Below are positions 7,797-15,400 of a stretch of 64,000 nucleotides of DNA, one piece after another. Both the position numbers and the translations under genes were made by a program. Every line of letters starts with the position of its first letter. Within the stretch, counting starts at the first letter, position 1. The stretch comes from Streptomyces sp. NRRL S-1022. Its GTDB lineage: Bacteria > Actinomycetota > Actinomycetes > Streptomycetales > Streptomycetaceae. Where the stretch lies: assembly GCF_000720135.1 (NCBI RefSeq), contig NZ_JOIU01000021.1:154743-218742 (forward strand), given 5' to 3'. Under the pieces are notes generated by a model. It was not told where the DNA came from, searched no databases, and saw only the letters and a list, made by a program, of their open reading frames with translations.

Positions 7797-9194
7797 TCAG
7801 TCCGTCTCCGGCAGGGCGGCCAGCACCCCGAGCGGTACCGGCCGGGCGAACGGCCGCCGGCCGGGGTCGAGCGGGCAGCCGGTCAGGCCGGCCACCGCGG
7901 GCGCGCACATCCGCCCCTGGCACCAGCCCATCCCGGCCCGGGTGAGCAGCTTCACGGTGCGCAGGTCGCCGGCGCCCAGCGTGTCCGCGGACGCGCGCAC
8001 CTGGCCGGCGGTGACCTCCTCGCAGCGGCACACCACCGTGTCGTCCGGCAGCCGGCCGGCCCAGCCCGCCGGCGGGGCGTACACCGCGTCCAGGGCCGTG
8101 GCGAACTCCCGCAGCCGGGTCCGGGCCCGGGCGGCGGCGGCCCAGCGGCGCGGGTCGGGCTCGGTGCCGTGCAGCCGGGCGGCGGCCGAGCGTCCGGCGA
8201 TGTGGCCCTCGGCGAGCGCGAGCGCCGCGCCGCCGACGCCGGTGGTTTCCCCGGCGGCCCAGACACCGGGCACGCCGGTGCGCTGCTCCTCGTCGACCTG
8301 TACGGCGGTGCCCGACAGGGTGCAGCCCAGGGTCTCCGCGAGGTCGGTGTGCGGCAGCATGCCGTGGCCGACGGCGAGGGTGTCGCAGGGGATGCGGCGG
8401 GCGCTGCCGGGCCTCGGGCGCTGGTCCCGGCCGAGCGCGGCCACGGTGACCGCCTCCACCCGGTCGGTGCCGTGCGCCGCCACGACGGTGTGCCGGGCCA
8501 GTGTGCGCACCCGGTGCCGCAGCAGCCGGGCCGCGTACCCGGCGCCCTCGGCGAGTTTGCCGGGCTGCGCGGCCAGGGCGGGCGCCCGGCGCAGCACGGC
8601 GGCGGGACCGGCGGACTCGACCAGCGCGGCGACCCGGGCACCGGCCGCGGCGAGCCCGGTGGCCACCGGCAGCAGCAGCGGCCCGGTCCCGGCGACCACG
8701 GCCGTCCGGCCGGGCAGCACCAGGCCGCCCTTGAGCATGGCCTGCGCCCCGCCGGCGGTGACGACCCCGGGCAGTGTCCAGCCCGGGAAGGGCAGCACCT
8801 GCTCGTACCCGCCGGTGGCGAGCAGGACGGCGTCGGCGCGGACGGTGACGCCCTCCTCCTGGGCGGGGCCGAGCAGGGCGTGCACGGAGAACGTTTTGGA
8901 GGCGGAGTCCCGCCGCACGCACCACACGTGATGGTCCGTCAGGTGCGTGATGCGGCCGGCCGCGCGGTGCCGCTCCAGGGCGTCCCGCAGCCGCTCCCAG
9001 GTGCGCCACTGGTGGTGCAGGGCCTGTGGCCGGTGGGCGCCCAGGGCGGCGGCGGGCTGCCGGTAGAACTGGCCCCCGGCCTGCTCGGCCGCGTCGACCA
9101 GGAGCACCCGTACCCCTCGTGCGGCCGCCGCCAGCGCCCCGGCGAGGCCGGCCGGGCCCGCGCCGACGACGGCGAGTCGCGGTCGTTCAGTCAT
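7797..9194 (-). CDS. D-hydroxyproline dehydrogenase, FAD/NAD(P)-binding alpha subunit
   Basis: A 465-residue flavoprotein with an N-terminal dinucleotide-binding motif (VVGAGPAGLAGALAAAARG), a second nucleotide-binding site near residues 145-165, and a C-terminal BFD-like [2Fe-2S] domain (VCRCEEVTAGQ, then GWCQGRMC). This matches the HcnB / octopine-dehydrogenase alpha-subunit type. It is encoded with a 100-residue ferredoxin-like subunit (8-nt overlap) and a DAO-family subunit, the standard heteromeric amino-acid dehydrogenase set. Its predicted role is electron transfer from cis-4-hydroxy-D-proline oxidation to an acceptor in the inner membrane chain. Confidence 0.85.
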   Translation of the reverse strand: MTERPRLAVVGAGPAGLAGALAAAARGVRVLLVDAAEQAGGQFYRQPAAALGAHRPQALHHQWRTWERLRDALERHRAAGRITHLTDHHVWCVRRDSASKTFSVHALLGPAQEEGVTVRADAVLLATGGYEQVLPFPGWTLPGVVTAGGAQAMLKGGLVLPGRTAVVAGTGPLLLPVATGLAAAGARVAALVESAGPAAVLRRAPALAAQPGKLAEGAGYAARLLRHRVRTLARHTVVAAHGTDRVEAVTVAALGRDQRPRPGSARRIPCDTLAVGHGMLPHTDLAETLGCTLSGTAVQVDEEQRTGVPGVWAAGETTGVGGAALALAEGHIAGRSAAARLHGTEPDPRRWAAAARARTRLREFATALDAVYAPPAGWAGRLPDDTVVCRCEEVTAGQVRASADTLGAGDLRTVKLLTRAGMGWCQGRMCAPAVAGLTGCPLDPGRRPFARPVPLGVLAALPETD

Positions 9195-9489
9195 CGTCGA
9201 GGCCCGTCCCCTCCTGCGTGCGGATGTCGTCGCCCGGGCGCACCGGCACCAGGCAGGCCCGCTGGTTCGGGCGGCCGTTGACGGTCACGAGGCAGTCGAA
9301 GCACACCCCGATCCCGCAGAACACCCCGCGGGGCCGGCCGGTGCCGCGCGTGCTGCGCCAGGCCGGCACGCCAGCCGCCCACAGGGCCGCCGCGACCGTC
9401 TGGCCCGGCAGCGCCGGCAGGGGCCGGCCGTCGAAGGTGACGGTGCAGGCCGCGCCCGGCCGGGCGCGGGTCGACCTCAGCGGATTCAC
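9187..9489 (-). CDS. D-hydroxyproline dehydrogenase, [2Fe-2S] gamma subunit
   Basis: A 100-residue HcnA-like ferredoxin subunit. Cysteines sit in FCGIGVCFDCLV, with a fourth in NQRACLVPV, giving the C-x4-C-x2-C...C pattern of plant-type [2Fe-2S] proteins. The GTG start at 9489 overlaps the preceding stop (GTGA at 9486-9489), and its stop lies inside the next gene's start, so all three subunits should be made in fixed ratio. Confidence 0.88.
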   Translation of the reverse strand: MNPLRSTRARPGAACTVTFDGRPLPALPGQTVAAALWAAGVPAWRSTRGTGRPRGVFCGIGVCFDCLVTVNGRPNQRACLVPVRPGDDIRTQEGTGLDDD

Positions 9490-10646
9490 CGGACGTCGCC
9501 TCCCTCGGTGTCGAACCGCTCCGGCCGGAACGGTGTGAGATCCAGTTCGGGTGTCCTCCCGGTGACCGCCTGCGCGATCAACCGCCCGGTGCCGGTGGCG
9601 AGTCCGATGCCGGCGCCCTCGTGCCCGCAGGCGTGGAACAGGCCGGGCGCCCGCGGGTCGGCGCCGATGGCCGGCAGGTGGTCGGGCAGGTACGGCCGGA
9701 AGCCCGCGTACGTGCGCAGGGCGCGCACCCGCTCCAGGAAGGGGAACAGTCCGACCGCCCCGGCCGCCAGCGCCCGTACCGCGGGCAGCGACAGCGAGCG
9801 GTCGAAGCCGACCCGCTCCCGGGTGGCGCCGATCAGCACCGGGCCGGCGGCCGTGCCCTCCACGACCGGGGAGGTGCGCAGGGCGGCCGCGTCGCTGGCC
9901 ACGTCGGCGACGTAGTCCGCGGCGTACACCTTGTGCCGGACCATCCGCGGCAGCGGCTCGGTGACCAGCACGAAGCCGCGCCGCGGGAGCACCGGCAGCC
10001 GGACGCCGGCCAGCGCCGCCACCTCGCCGCCCCAGGTGCCGGCCGCGTTCACCACCGCCGGGGCGTGGATCTCGCCCCGGTCGGTGCGGACGCCGTACAC
10101 CGTGCCGTCCGCCGTGCGCAGCACCCCGGTCACGGTCCGGCCGGTGTGCAGGGCGGCACCGGAGGCGCGGGCCAGGTGGGCGGCGGCCAGCGCGGGCATG
10201 ACCTGCGCGTCCTGCGGGTAGTGGACGCCGCCCGCCATGCCGGGTGCCAGGTGCGGTTCGAGCTCCCCCAGCCGGTCGGCGTCGACCGGTACGGCGGTGA
10301 CACCCGCGCCGGCCTGTCCGGCCGCGAACTCCCGCAGCGCGGCCAGGGTCCCGGGTGCCGAGGCGACAACGAGGCCGCCCTTGCGCTCGTACTCCACGGC
10401 GCCTCCGTGCTCCTCGGCCAGGCCGACCCACAGGCGGGCCGACAGCAGGGCGAGTGCGAGCTCAGGGCCCGGTTCCTTGTCGGAGACGAGCAGATTGCCC
10501 TCGCCGGCGCCGGTGGTGCCGCCGGACACCGGCCCCCGGTCCACCAGCCGTACGCCGAGTCCGGCCCGTGCGGCGTACAGCGCGCAGGCAGCGCCCACCA
10601 TCCCGGCCCCGACGACCACGACATCGCAGGTCAGTCGCTTGGTCAC
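9486..10646 (-). CDS. D-hydroxyproline dehydrogenase, FAD-dependent beta subunit (DAO family)
   Basis: A 386-residue DadA/HcnC-like oxidoreductase. The N-terminal FAD motif is VVVVGAGMVGAACALYAARAG. The DAO C-terminal signature HACGHEGAGIGLATGTGRLIA completes the FAD site. As the first gene of the operon it is predicted to oxidise the D-amino acid produced by the epimerase. The GTG start at 10646 is the only plausible one. The upstream region, shared divergently with the sulfur leader peptide, carries an ATGTCACA element 10 bases before the start. Confidence 0.87.
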   Translation of the reverse strand: MTKRLTCDVVVVGAGMVGAACALYAARAGLGVRLVDRGPVSGGTTGAGEGNLLVSDKEPGPELALALLSARLWVGLAEEHGGAVEYERKGGLVVASAPGTLAALREFAAGQAGAGVTAVPVDADRLGELEPHLAPGMAGGVHYPQDAQVMPALAAAHLARASGAALHTGRTVTGVLRTADGTVYGVRTDRGEIHAPAVVNAAGTWGGEVAALAGVRLPVLPRRGFVLVTEPLPRMVRHKVYAADYVADVASDAAALRTSPVVEGTAAGPVLIGATRERVGFDRSLSLPAVRALAAGAVGLFPFLERVRALRTYAGFRPYLPDHLPAIGADPRAPGLFHACGHEGAGIGLATGTGRLIAQAVTGRTPELDLTPFRPERFDTEGGDVR

Positions 10647-10655
10647 GGCAGTACT

Positions 10656-10663
10656 ATGTCACA
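10656..10663 (-). promoter_or_regulatory. candidate GntR operator at the operon's main promoter
   Basis: The plus strand reads ATGTCACA within TATGTCACATGTTC, matching the element at 7742-7749 in reverse orientation. Both are followed or preceded by a CATGTT/AACATG stretch. Its position just upstream of the first hydroxyproline gene suits repression by the operon's own GntR regulator. Confidence 0.4.
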
Positions 10664-10722
10664 TGTTCCTGTCCCTGAGGAGTACCCGGCGCGGCCTCCG
10701 ATTCCCAGGCGTGGACGCCCCC

Positions 10723-10751
10723 TTGACGCCGTGCTGAGGCCGATCGACACT
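10723..10751 (+). promoter_or_regulatory. candidate promoter for the first leader peptide
   Basis: TTGACG (10723-10728), a 17-bp spacer and GACACT (10746-10751) form a moderate sigma-70-like promoter 35 bases before the leader ATG. The -10 element is imperfect. Confidence 0.35.
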
Positions 10752-10786
10752 CCAGGGAGGGAATCCTAGTGAACAGGTAGGGAATC

Positions 10787-10909
10787 ATGGCGCGCCTCCG
10801 GACGGGTACCGGCTCCACGGGCCGGACGCCGCCCAGCGCCCCCCTGCTCACCTCCCGCCGTCACATCGACCTGCAGCGCGTCTGCAGCGCGATCGGCCGC
10901 CGCCGCTGA
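10787..10909 (+). CDS. leader peptide 1 (sulfur-responsive attenuator family)
   Basis: A 40-residue ORF with its start at ATG 10787 and a run of purines (AGGTAGGG) just upstream. Its C-terminal half reads RRHIDLQRVCSAIGRRR, matching the short actinomycete leader peptides with the R-H-I-D-L-x-R-V-x-S-A core that are annotated upstream of sulfur-assimilation genes. The single Cys codon near the end of the conserved block is the likely sensing point: a ribosome starved of Cys-tRNA would stall there. The peptide is followed 79 bases later by a GST-like gene. No obvious terminator stem was identified between them, so the switch may act on translation or on a long-range structure. Confidence 0.7.
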   Translation: MARLRTGTGSTGRTPPSAPLLTSRRHIDLQRVCSAIGRRR

Positions 10910-10988
10910 GCCTGGCCCCGCTCGCCCCACCGGCCGGCCACGCCCGCGCCGGCGCGCCCCTCCGCACGCCCACCACCCGGGGAGACCC

Positions 10989-11876
10989 ATGTCCATCGCT
11001 CCGCTCGCCGCCGTTCCGCCCGCCCCTCGCACCGCCCCCGCCTTCCGCGGACGGATCGGCCGGGACGCGCGCAGCGGCCACTACGCCGTGCCGCACCGCT
11101 ACCGGCTCCATCTGTCCACCGCCTGCCCCGACGGGCTGCGCCTCGCCGTCGGCCACAGCCTGCTCGGCCTCGGCGCGAGCTGTCCGGTCACCCTCCTGCC
11201 CCCCGTCCCGGACTGTCCCGGCGGCGGCCACGCGGCGCTGCGCCCGCTGTACGAGGCCAGCGCCCACCACTACACGGGACCGGCGCTCGCGCCCGTGCTG
11301 AGCGACGACTGGTCCGGACGCATCGTCAGCACCCACACCCCCGACATCCTGCGCGACCTGGACCGGTTCGGGCCGGACGGCCGGGCCCGCCTCTACCCCT
11401 CCGGGCTGGAGTCCGTGATCGAGGCCGTCGAGCGGATGTGCGCCGAGGGCATCGAGGAGGCCGCGCAGCGCGCCGGACGGGCCGGCGCCGGCCCGTCCGA
11501 GCGGGCCGCCGCCCTCGACGTGCTGCTCGACACCCTGGGCCGGCTGGAGCGGCGGCTGGACGCGGAGCAGTACCTGGCCGACGACCGGCTCACCGCCGCC
11601 GACGTCGAACTGTGGGTGACCCTGGTGCAGCTCGACACCGTCCACCGCTGCCACCTCGACGCCTCCGCCGTGCACCGCATCGCCGGCCACCGCGCCCTGT
11701 GGGCCTACGCCCGCCGCCTGGCCGCGCGTCCCGCGTTCGGCCGCCACCTCGACCTCGACGGCATCGCCCGCCGCCACCACGGCCGCTGCCAGGGCCTGGA
11801 GGCCGCCGGAGCCGCTGTCCAGATCCTGGACTGGGCGGCCCACGCCGCAGATACCTCGGACGCTTCTCACAGGTGA
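10989..11876 (+). CDS. glutathionyl-hydroquinone reductase-like (ECM4/YqjG type) protein
   Basis: A 295-residue protein with the layout of the Xi-class glutathione transferases. An N-terminal RYRLHLSTACPDGLR segment corresponds to the family's RYHLYVS-ACPWAHR, with the nucleophile Cys46 kept but the following Trp-Ala replaced by Asp-Gly. A thioredoxin-like fold follows with DDWSGRIVSTHTPDILRDLD, then a helical C-terminal domain containing YLADDRLTAADVELWVTLVQLD. Family members reduce glutathionyl-quinones. Streptomyces makes mycothiol, not glutathione, so the true thiol partner is unknown. A sulfur-type leader peptide upstream and the SAM riboswitch downstream place it in a sulfur regulon. 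Confidence 0.75.
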   Translation: MSIAPLAAVPPAPRTAPAFRGRIGRDARSGHYAVPHRYRLHLSTACPDGLRLAVGHSLLGLGASCPVTLLPPVPDCPGGGHAALRPLYEASAHHYTGPALAPVLSDDWSGRIVSTHTPDILRDLDRFGPDGRARLYPSGLESVIEAVERMCAEGIEEAAQRAGRAGAGPSERAAALDVLLDTLGRLERRLDAEQYLADDRLTAADVELWVTLVQLDTVHRCHLDASAVHRIAGHRALWAYARRLAARPAFGRHLDLDGIARRHHGRCQGLEAAGAAVQILDWAAHAADTSDASHR

Positions 11877-11901
11877 GAGCGGTGCACCGATGTCCATGTG
11901 A

Positions 11902-11942
11902 CGGACGGCCGTTGACATTCGGACGGCCAACTGCCTTACTTA
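11902..11942 (+). promoter_or_regulatory. promoter and 9-bp direct repeat before the SAM riboswitch
   Basis: CGGACGGCC occurs at 11902-11910 and again at 11920-11928, framing TTGACA (11912-11917). TACTTA at 11937-11942 could be the -10 element with a 19-bp spacer. The repeats overlap the -35 and suggest a regulator site in addition to the riboswitch. Confidence 0.4.
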
Positions 11943-11952
11943 CGGCTCAGAA

Positions 11953-12050
11953 CGGTCATGAGCGTCAGCGCCAAGCCCTGGCTCGCTGACCGGCAACCCT
12001 CGCACCGCGGTGGGGTGCCCCAGGTGACGACCGGACCGGACGACGTATTC
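11953..12050 (+). ncRNA. SAM riboswitch (SAM-IV / SAM-I-IV class)
   Basis: The aptamer core is recognisable: an initiating CGGTCATGAGCGTCAGCG, then the central GCTGACCGGCAACCCT, the CCGCGGTGGGGTGCCCC hairpin and closing GGTGACGACCGG. The first and last segments pair as P1 (CGGTC with GACCG). This order matches the actinomycete SAM-IV family, which binds S-adenosylmethionine and turns off methionine or sulfur genes when SAM is plentiful. A small GGCCC/GGGCC hairpin follows at 12062-12075. The 3' boundary is approximate. Unusually, the riboswitch precedes a leader peptide rather than an enzyme gene. Confidence 0.8.
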
Positions 12051-12096
12051 GGTAAGCGCGAGGCCCCACGGGGCCGCAACAGTGACAGGTGACGCC

Positions 12097-12246
12097 ATGT
12101 ACGCAGCTCCCAGGACGGCCGCGAGCCGCCCCCAGGGCTGCGTACCGTCGTACGCCGGTCTCCTCGTCGCCGACCGGGCCGTCGATCTGCTCCGCGTGAA
12201 CAGCGCACTGTGTACCGCACCGGGCTCTGCCCGCTGTCAGGGCTGA
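12097..12246 (+). CDS. leader peptide 2 (follows the SAM riboswitch)
   Basis: A 49-residue ORF with ATG at 12097 and an ACAGG site 8 bases upstream. It contains DRAVDLLRVNSALC, which aligns with the DLQRV cores of leaders 1 and 3. There are three Cys codons (TGC early, TGT in SALC, TGT near the end). The ORF ends 171 bases before the ABC permease start, a span that could hold an attenuator. Placed directly after a SAM aptamer, it suggests that the transporter operon is read out by both SAM level and charged Cys-tRNA. No protein function is expected. Confidence 0.65.
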   Translation: MYAAPRTAASRPQGCVPSYAGLLVADRAVDLLRVNSALCTAPGSARCQG

Positions 12247-12417
12247 CGTCTCCTCCCAGCCCCCGCGTTCCCGCCGCACACCCACCGCCCGGTGTGCCGT
12301 TGTCCGCCCAGCCCCCGGTTCCGCGCCCGTCCGTGCGCCGCCTCGTGCCCCCGTGCCGACGCGGCACACGCCCGCCCGTGCGCGGCCCCGGGGTGTCCGA
12401 CTCCGCCGGAGCCCGCC

Positions 12418-13401
12418 ATGAGCGAACCCCCAGGCGCCGCCGTCTCGACAGCCGAGCCGCCGGTACAAGCCGACGCCCCGTCAGAAACCCTCACCGCCCA
12501 GCGGGTCCAGCCGCTGCGCCGGCCCGGCCGGTGGATCGTCACCGCCGTCGTCCTCGTGCTCGTCGCGCAGATCCTGCACGGACTGGTCACCAACCCCTTC
12601 TACCAGTGGGACCGCTTCCGCTACTGGTTCCTGCGCCCGACCGTCCTCGACGGCCTCCTCGTCACCCTCGAAGTGACCGCGCTCAGCGCGGTGCTGGGGC
12701 TGCTCGGCGGGATCCTGCTGGCCGTCGCCCGGCTCTCCGGGAGCGCGGTGCTGCGCGCGGTCAGCTGGACCTACACCTGGCTGTTCCGCTCCGTACCGCT
12801 GATCGTGGTGCTGATCTTCCTCTACAACTTCAGCGCCCTGTACAAGACGCTCAGCCTCGGGGTGCCCTTCGGCCCCGCCTTCGTCACCTTCGACGAGTCG
12901 CGGCTGGCCACCGACATGACGATCGCCGTCATCGGGCTCAGCCTCAACGAGGCGGCGTACGCGGCCGAGGTGGTCCGCGGCGGTATCCTCTCCGTCGACC
13001 AGGGACAGCACGAGGCGGCCGCCGCGCTCGGACTGCCCAAGGGCTACCAGTTCCGCCGGATCGTCTTCCCGCAGGCCCTCAGGTCCATCACCCCGAACTA
13101 CGTCAACCAGCTGATCGGCCTCGTCAAGAGCACGTCCCTGGTGTTCTACGTGTCCCTGCTCGACCTGTTCGGCACCGTGCAGTCCATGGGCAGCACCTAC
13201 CCCGGTGACGTCGTGCCGCTGCTGATGGTCGCCACCGTCTGGTACCTGATCCTGACCAGCGCCGTGTCCGGCGCCCAGTTCTACGTCGAGCGGTACTACG
13301 CCCGGGGCGCCACGCGCACCCTGCCGCCGACCCCGTTGCAGAAAGCCCGGGCCGGCCTGGCCGGGCTGCGTGCCCGGCTGCGCAAGGAGGCCGCCGTATG
13401 A
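12418..13401 (+). CDS. amino-acid-type ABC transporter permease
   Basis: A 327-residue HisMQ-family permease. After a charged N-terminus it has about five to six membrane helices and the family signatures RPTVLDGLLVTLEVTALSAVLGLLGG and the EAA-type cytoplasmic loop GQHEAAAALGLPKGYQFRRIVFPQALR. Transporters of this class import polar amino acids, including cystine and S-alkylcysteines (B. subtilis TcyLM). Only one permease gene is present, so it probably acts as a homodimer. ATG at 12418 fits the family N-terminus. The stop overlaps the ATPase start (ATGA). Confidence 0.88.
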   Translation: MSEPPGAAVSTAEPPVQADAPSETLTAQRVQPLRRPGRWIVTAVVLVLVAQILHGLVTNPFYQWDRFRYWFLRPTVLDGLLVTLEVTALSAVLGLLGGILLAVARLSGSAVLRAVSWTYTWLFRSVPLIVVLIFLYNFSALYKTLSLGVPFGPAFVTFDESRLATDMTIAVIGLSLNEAAYAAEVVRGGILSVDQGQHEAAAALGLPKGYQFRRIVFPQALRSITPNYVNQLIGLVKSTSLVFYVSLLDLFGTVQSMGSTYPGDVVPLLMVATVWYLILTSAVSGAQFYVERYYARGATRTLPPTPLQKARAGLAGLRARLRKEAAV

Positions 13402-14189
13402 CCACCGCACCCACGCTCGCGAAGCCCGCACCCGCCGCACTGGAGATCCGCGGCGTCCACAAGTGGTACGGCGCCCACCGCGTCCTCGACGGCATCGACC
13501 TGACCGTCCGCCCCGGCGAGGTCACGGTGATCATCGGGCCGTCCGGCTCCGGCAAGTCGACGCTGCTCAGGGTGATCAACCACCTGGAGAAGCCCGAGAT
13601 CGGCCATGTCAGCGTCGGCGGCGAGCTGATCGGGGTGAAGCGGCACGGGGAGCGGCTGAAGGAACTGAGCGAACGCGCCCTCCTCGCCCAGCGCGGCCGG
13701 ATCGGCTTCGTCTTCCAGAACTTCAACCTGTTCCCGCACCTGACCGTCCTCGACAACGTCGCCGCCGCTCCCGTCGCCACCGGCAGGCTGGCCAGGGCGG
13801 CGGCCCGGGAACTCGCCCGCGAACTGCTCGGCCGCGTGGGCCTAGCCGACAAGGCGGCCGCCTACCCGCGGCAGTTGTCCGGCGGCCAGCAGCAGCGCGT
13901 CGCCATCGCCCGCGCCCTCGCCCTGCGGCCCGGGATCATCCTCTTCGACGAGCCGACCTCGGCGCTCGACCCCGAACTCGTCGGCGAGGTGCTGGCCGTC
14001 ATCAAGGACCTGGCGAGCGGCGGCACCACCCTCCTCATCGTCACCCACGAGATCGGCTTCGCCCGCGAGGTCGCCGACCGGGTCGTCTTCATCGACGGCG
14101 GCCGGATCGTCGAACAGGGGCCGCCCGGCCAGGTGCTGGACCGTCCCCGGCACGAACGGACCCGGGACTTCCTCGGCAAGGTGCTCTGA
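13398..14189 (+). CDS. amino-acid ABC transporter ATP-binding protein
   Basis: A 263-residue ATPase of the polar amino acid uptake class (GlnQ/TcyN type). It has Walker A GPSGSGKST, Q-loop FVFQNFNLFPH, signature LSGGQQQRVAIARAL, Walker B IILFDEPTSALDP and the switch histidine in VTHEIGFA. It energises the permease encoded immediately upstream (4-nt overlap). The solute-binding lipoprotein is encoded 127 nt downstream. Confidence 0.92.
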   Translation: MTTAPTLAKPAPAALEIRGVHKWYGAHRVLDGIDLTVRPGEVTVIIGPSGSGKSTLLRVINHLEKPEIGHVSVGGELIGVKRHGERLKELSERALLAQRGRIGFVFQNFNLFPHLTVLDNVAAAPVATGRLARAAARELARELLGRVGLADKAAAYPRQLSGGQQQRVAIARALALRPGIILFDEPTSALDPELVGEVLAVIKDLASGGTTLLIVTHEIGFAREVADRVVFIDGGRIVEQGPPGQVLDRPRHERTRDFLGKVL

Positions 14190-14316
14190 CCGCCCGCCCG
14201 GCGGCGCACACCTCCCCGGCCCCGCGCACCTCCCCAAGCCCCCTGCACGTCCCGGACCTTCCGACTCCCGACGGACCTCCCGGTCTTCCCGGCCCTTCCG
14301 AACGACAAGGACAGCC

Positions 14317-15336
14317 ATGCCCAGCCAGTTCTCCCGACGCAGACTGATACGCGGCCTCACCGCGGCCACCGCGGCCCTCTCCCTGGCCGGCGGGCTCGCC
14401 GCCTGCGGGGGCGACAGCGACGCGGCCACCACCACCGACACGGCCGGCACGGTGACCGTGGGCCGGCTGTCCAACGGCGCCGCGAAGGAGACCGCGCTGA
14501 AGGTCTCCGAGGTGAAGTCGATCAGCGCCCACCTGCCCGCCTCCGTCCGCAGGAGCGGCAAGCTCGTCATCGGCGTCGGAGCCCTGCCCTCGGGGTCCGC
14601 GCCGCTGAACTTCGTGGGCAGCGACCAGAAGACCCTCACCGGCTCCGAGCCCGACCTCGGCCGTCTGGTGGCCGCGGTGCTCGGCCTCAAGCCCGAGGTC
14701 AGGAACTCCACCTGGGAGAACCTCTTCGTCGGCATCGACAGCGGCAAGGTCGACGTGGCCTTCTCCAACGTCACCGTCACCGAGGAGCGCAAGAAGAAGT
14801 ACGAGTTCGCCTCCTACCGCAAGGACAACCTGGCCTTCGAGGTGCTGAGGAAGAACTCCTGGAACTTCGACGGCGACTACGAGAACCTCGCCGGCAAGAC
14901 GGTCACCGTGGGCGCCGGCACCAACCAGGAGAAGATCCTCCTGGAGTGGAAGACGAAGCTGGCCAAGGAGGGCAAGAAGCTCACCGTCAAGTACTTCCCG
15001 GACCAGAACGCCATCAACCTGGCGCTGAACAGCGGCAAGGTCGACGCCTATTTCGGGCCCAACCCCACGATCGCCTACCGCGCCCGGCAGACCGCGAACA
15101 GCCCGGACCCGACCCGCAACGCGGGCACCTTCTCCGGTGCCGGCGCGACGCTCCAGGGACTGATCGCCGCCACCGCCAAGAAGGACAGCGGGCTCGCCGA
15201 GCCGCTCACCGAGGCCCTCAACTACCTCATCGAGCACGGGCAGTACGGCAAGTGGCTGGCCGCGTACAACCTCTCCAACGAGTCCGTGGCGAAGGCGGAG
15301 GTCAACCCGCCCGGGCTGCCGCTCACCAACTCCTGA
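14317..15336 (+). CDS. solute-binding lipoprotein of the amino-acid ABC importer
   Basis: A 339-residue family-3 periplasmic-type binding protein. The N-terminus has a twin-arginine motif (SRRRLIRG), a hydrophobic stretch and a lipobox ending at Cys30 (GLAAC), so it is a Tat-exported lipoprotein. The body has the SBP_bac_3 pattern, including EPDLGRLVAAVLGLKPE and WENLFVGIDSGKVDVAFSNVTVTEERKKKYEFASY. It should bind a small polar amino acid. Regulation by a SAM riboswitch and leader peptide points to a sulfur amino acid or thioether. Confidence 0.9.
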   Translation: MPSQFSRRRLIRGLTAATAALSLAGGLAACGGDSDAATTTDTAGTVTVGRLSNGAAKETALKVSEVKSISAHLPASVRRSGKLVIGVGALPSGSAPLNFVGSDQKTLTGSEPDLGRLVAAVLGLKPEVRNSTWENLFVGIDSGKVDVAFSNVTVTEERKKKYEFASYRKDNLAFEVLRKNSWNFDGDYENLAGKTVTVGAGTNQEKILLEWKTKLAKEGKKLTVKYFPDQNAINLALNSGKVDAYFGPNPTIAYRARQTANSPDPTRNAGTFSGAGATLQGLIAATAKKDSGLAEPLTEALNYLIEHGQYGKWLAAYNLSNESVAKAEVNPPGLPLTNS

Positions 15337-15400
15337 CCACCCGGCACCCGGCCGCCCGGCCGCCCGTCCACCCGGCACCCGCAGAGAGGACTCCGCCTCC

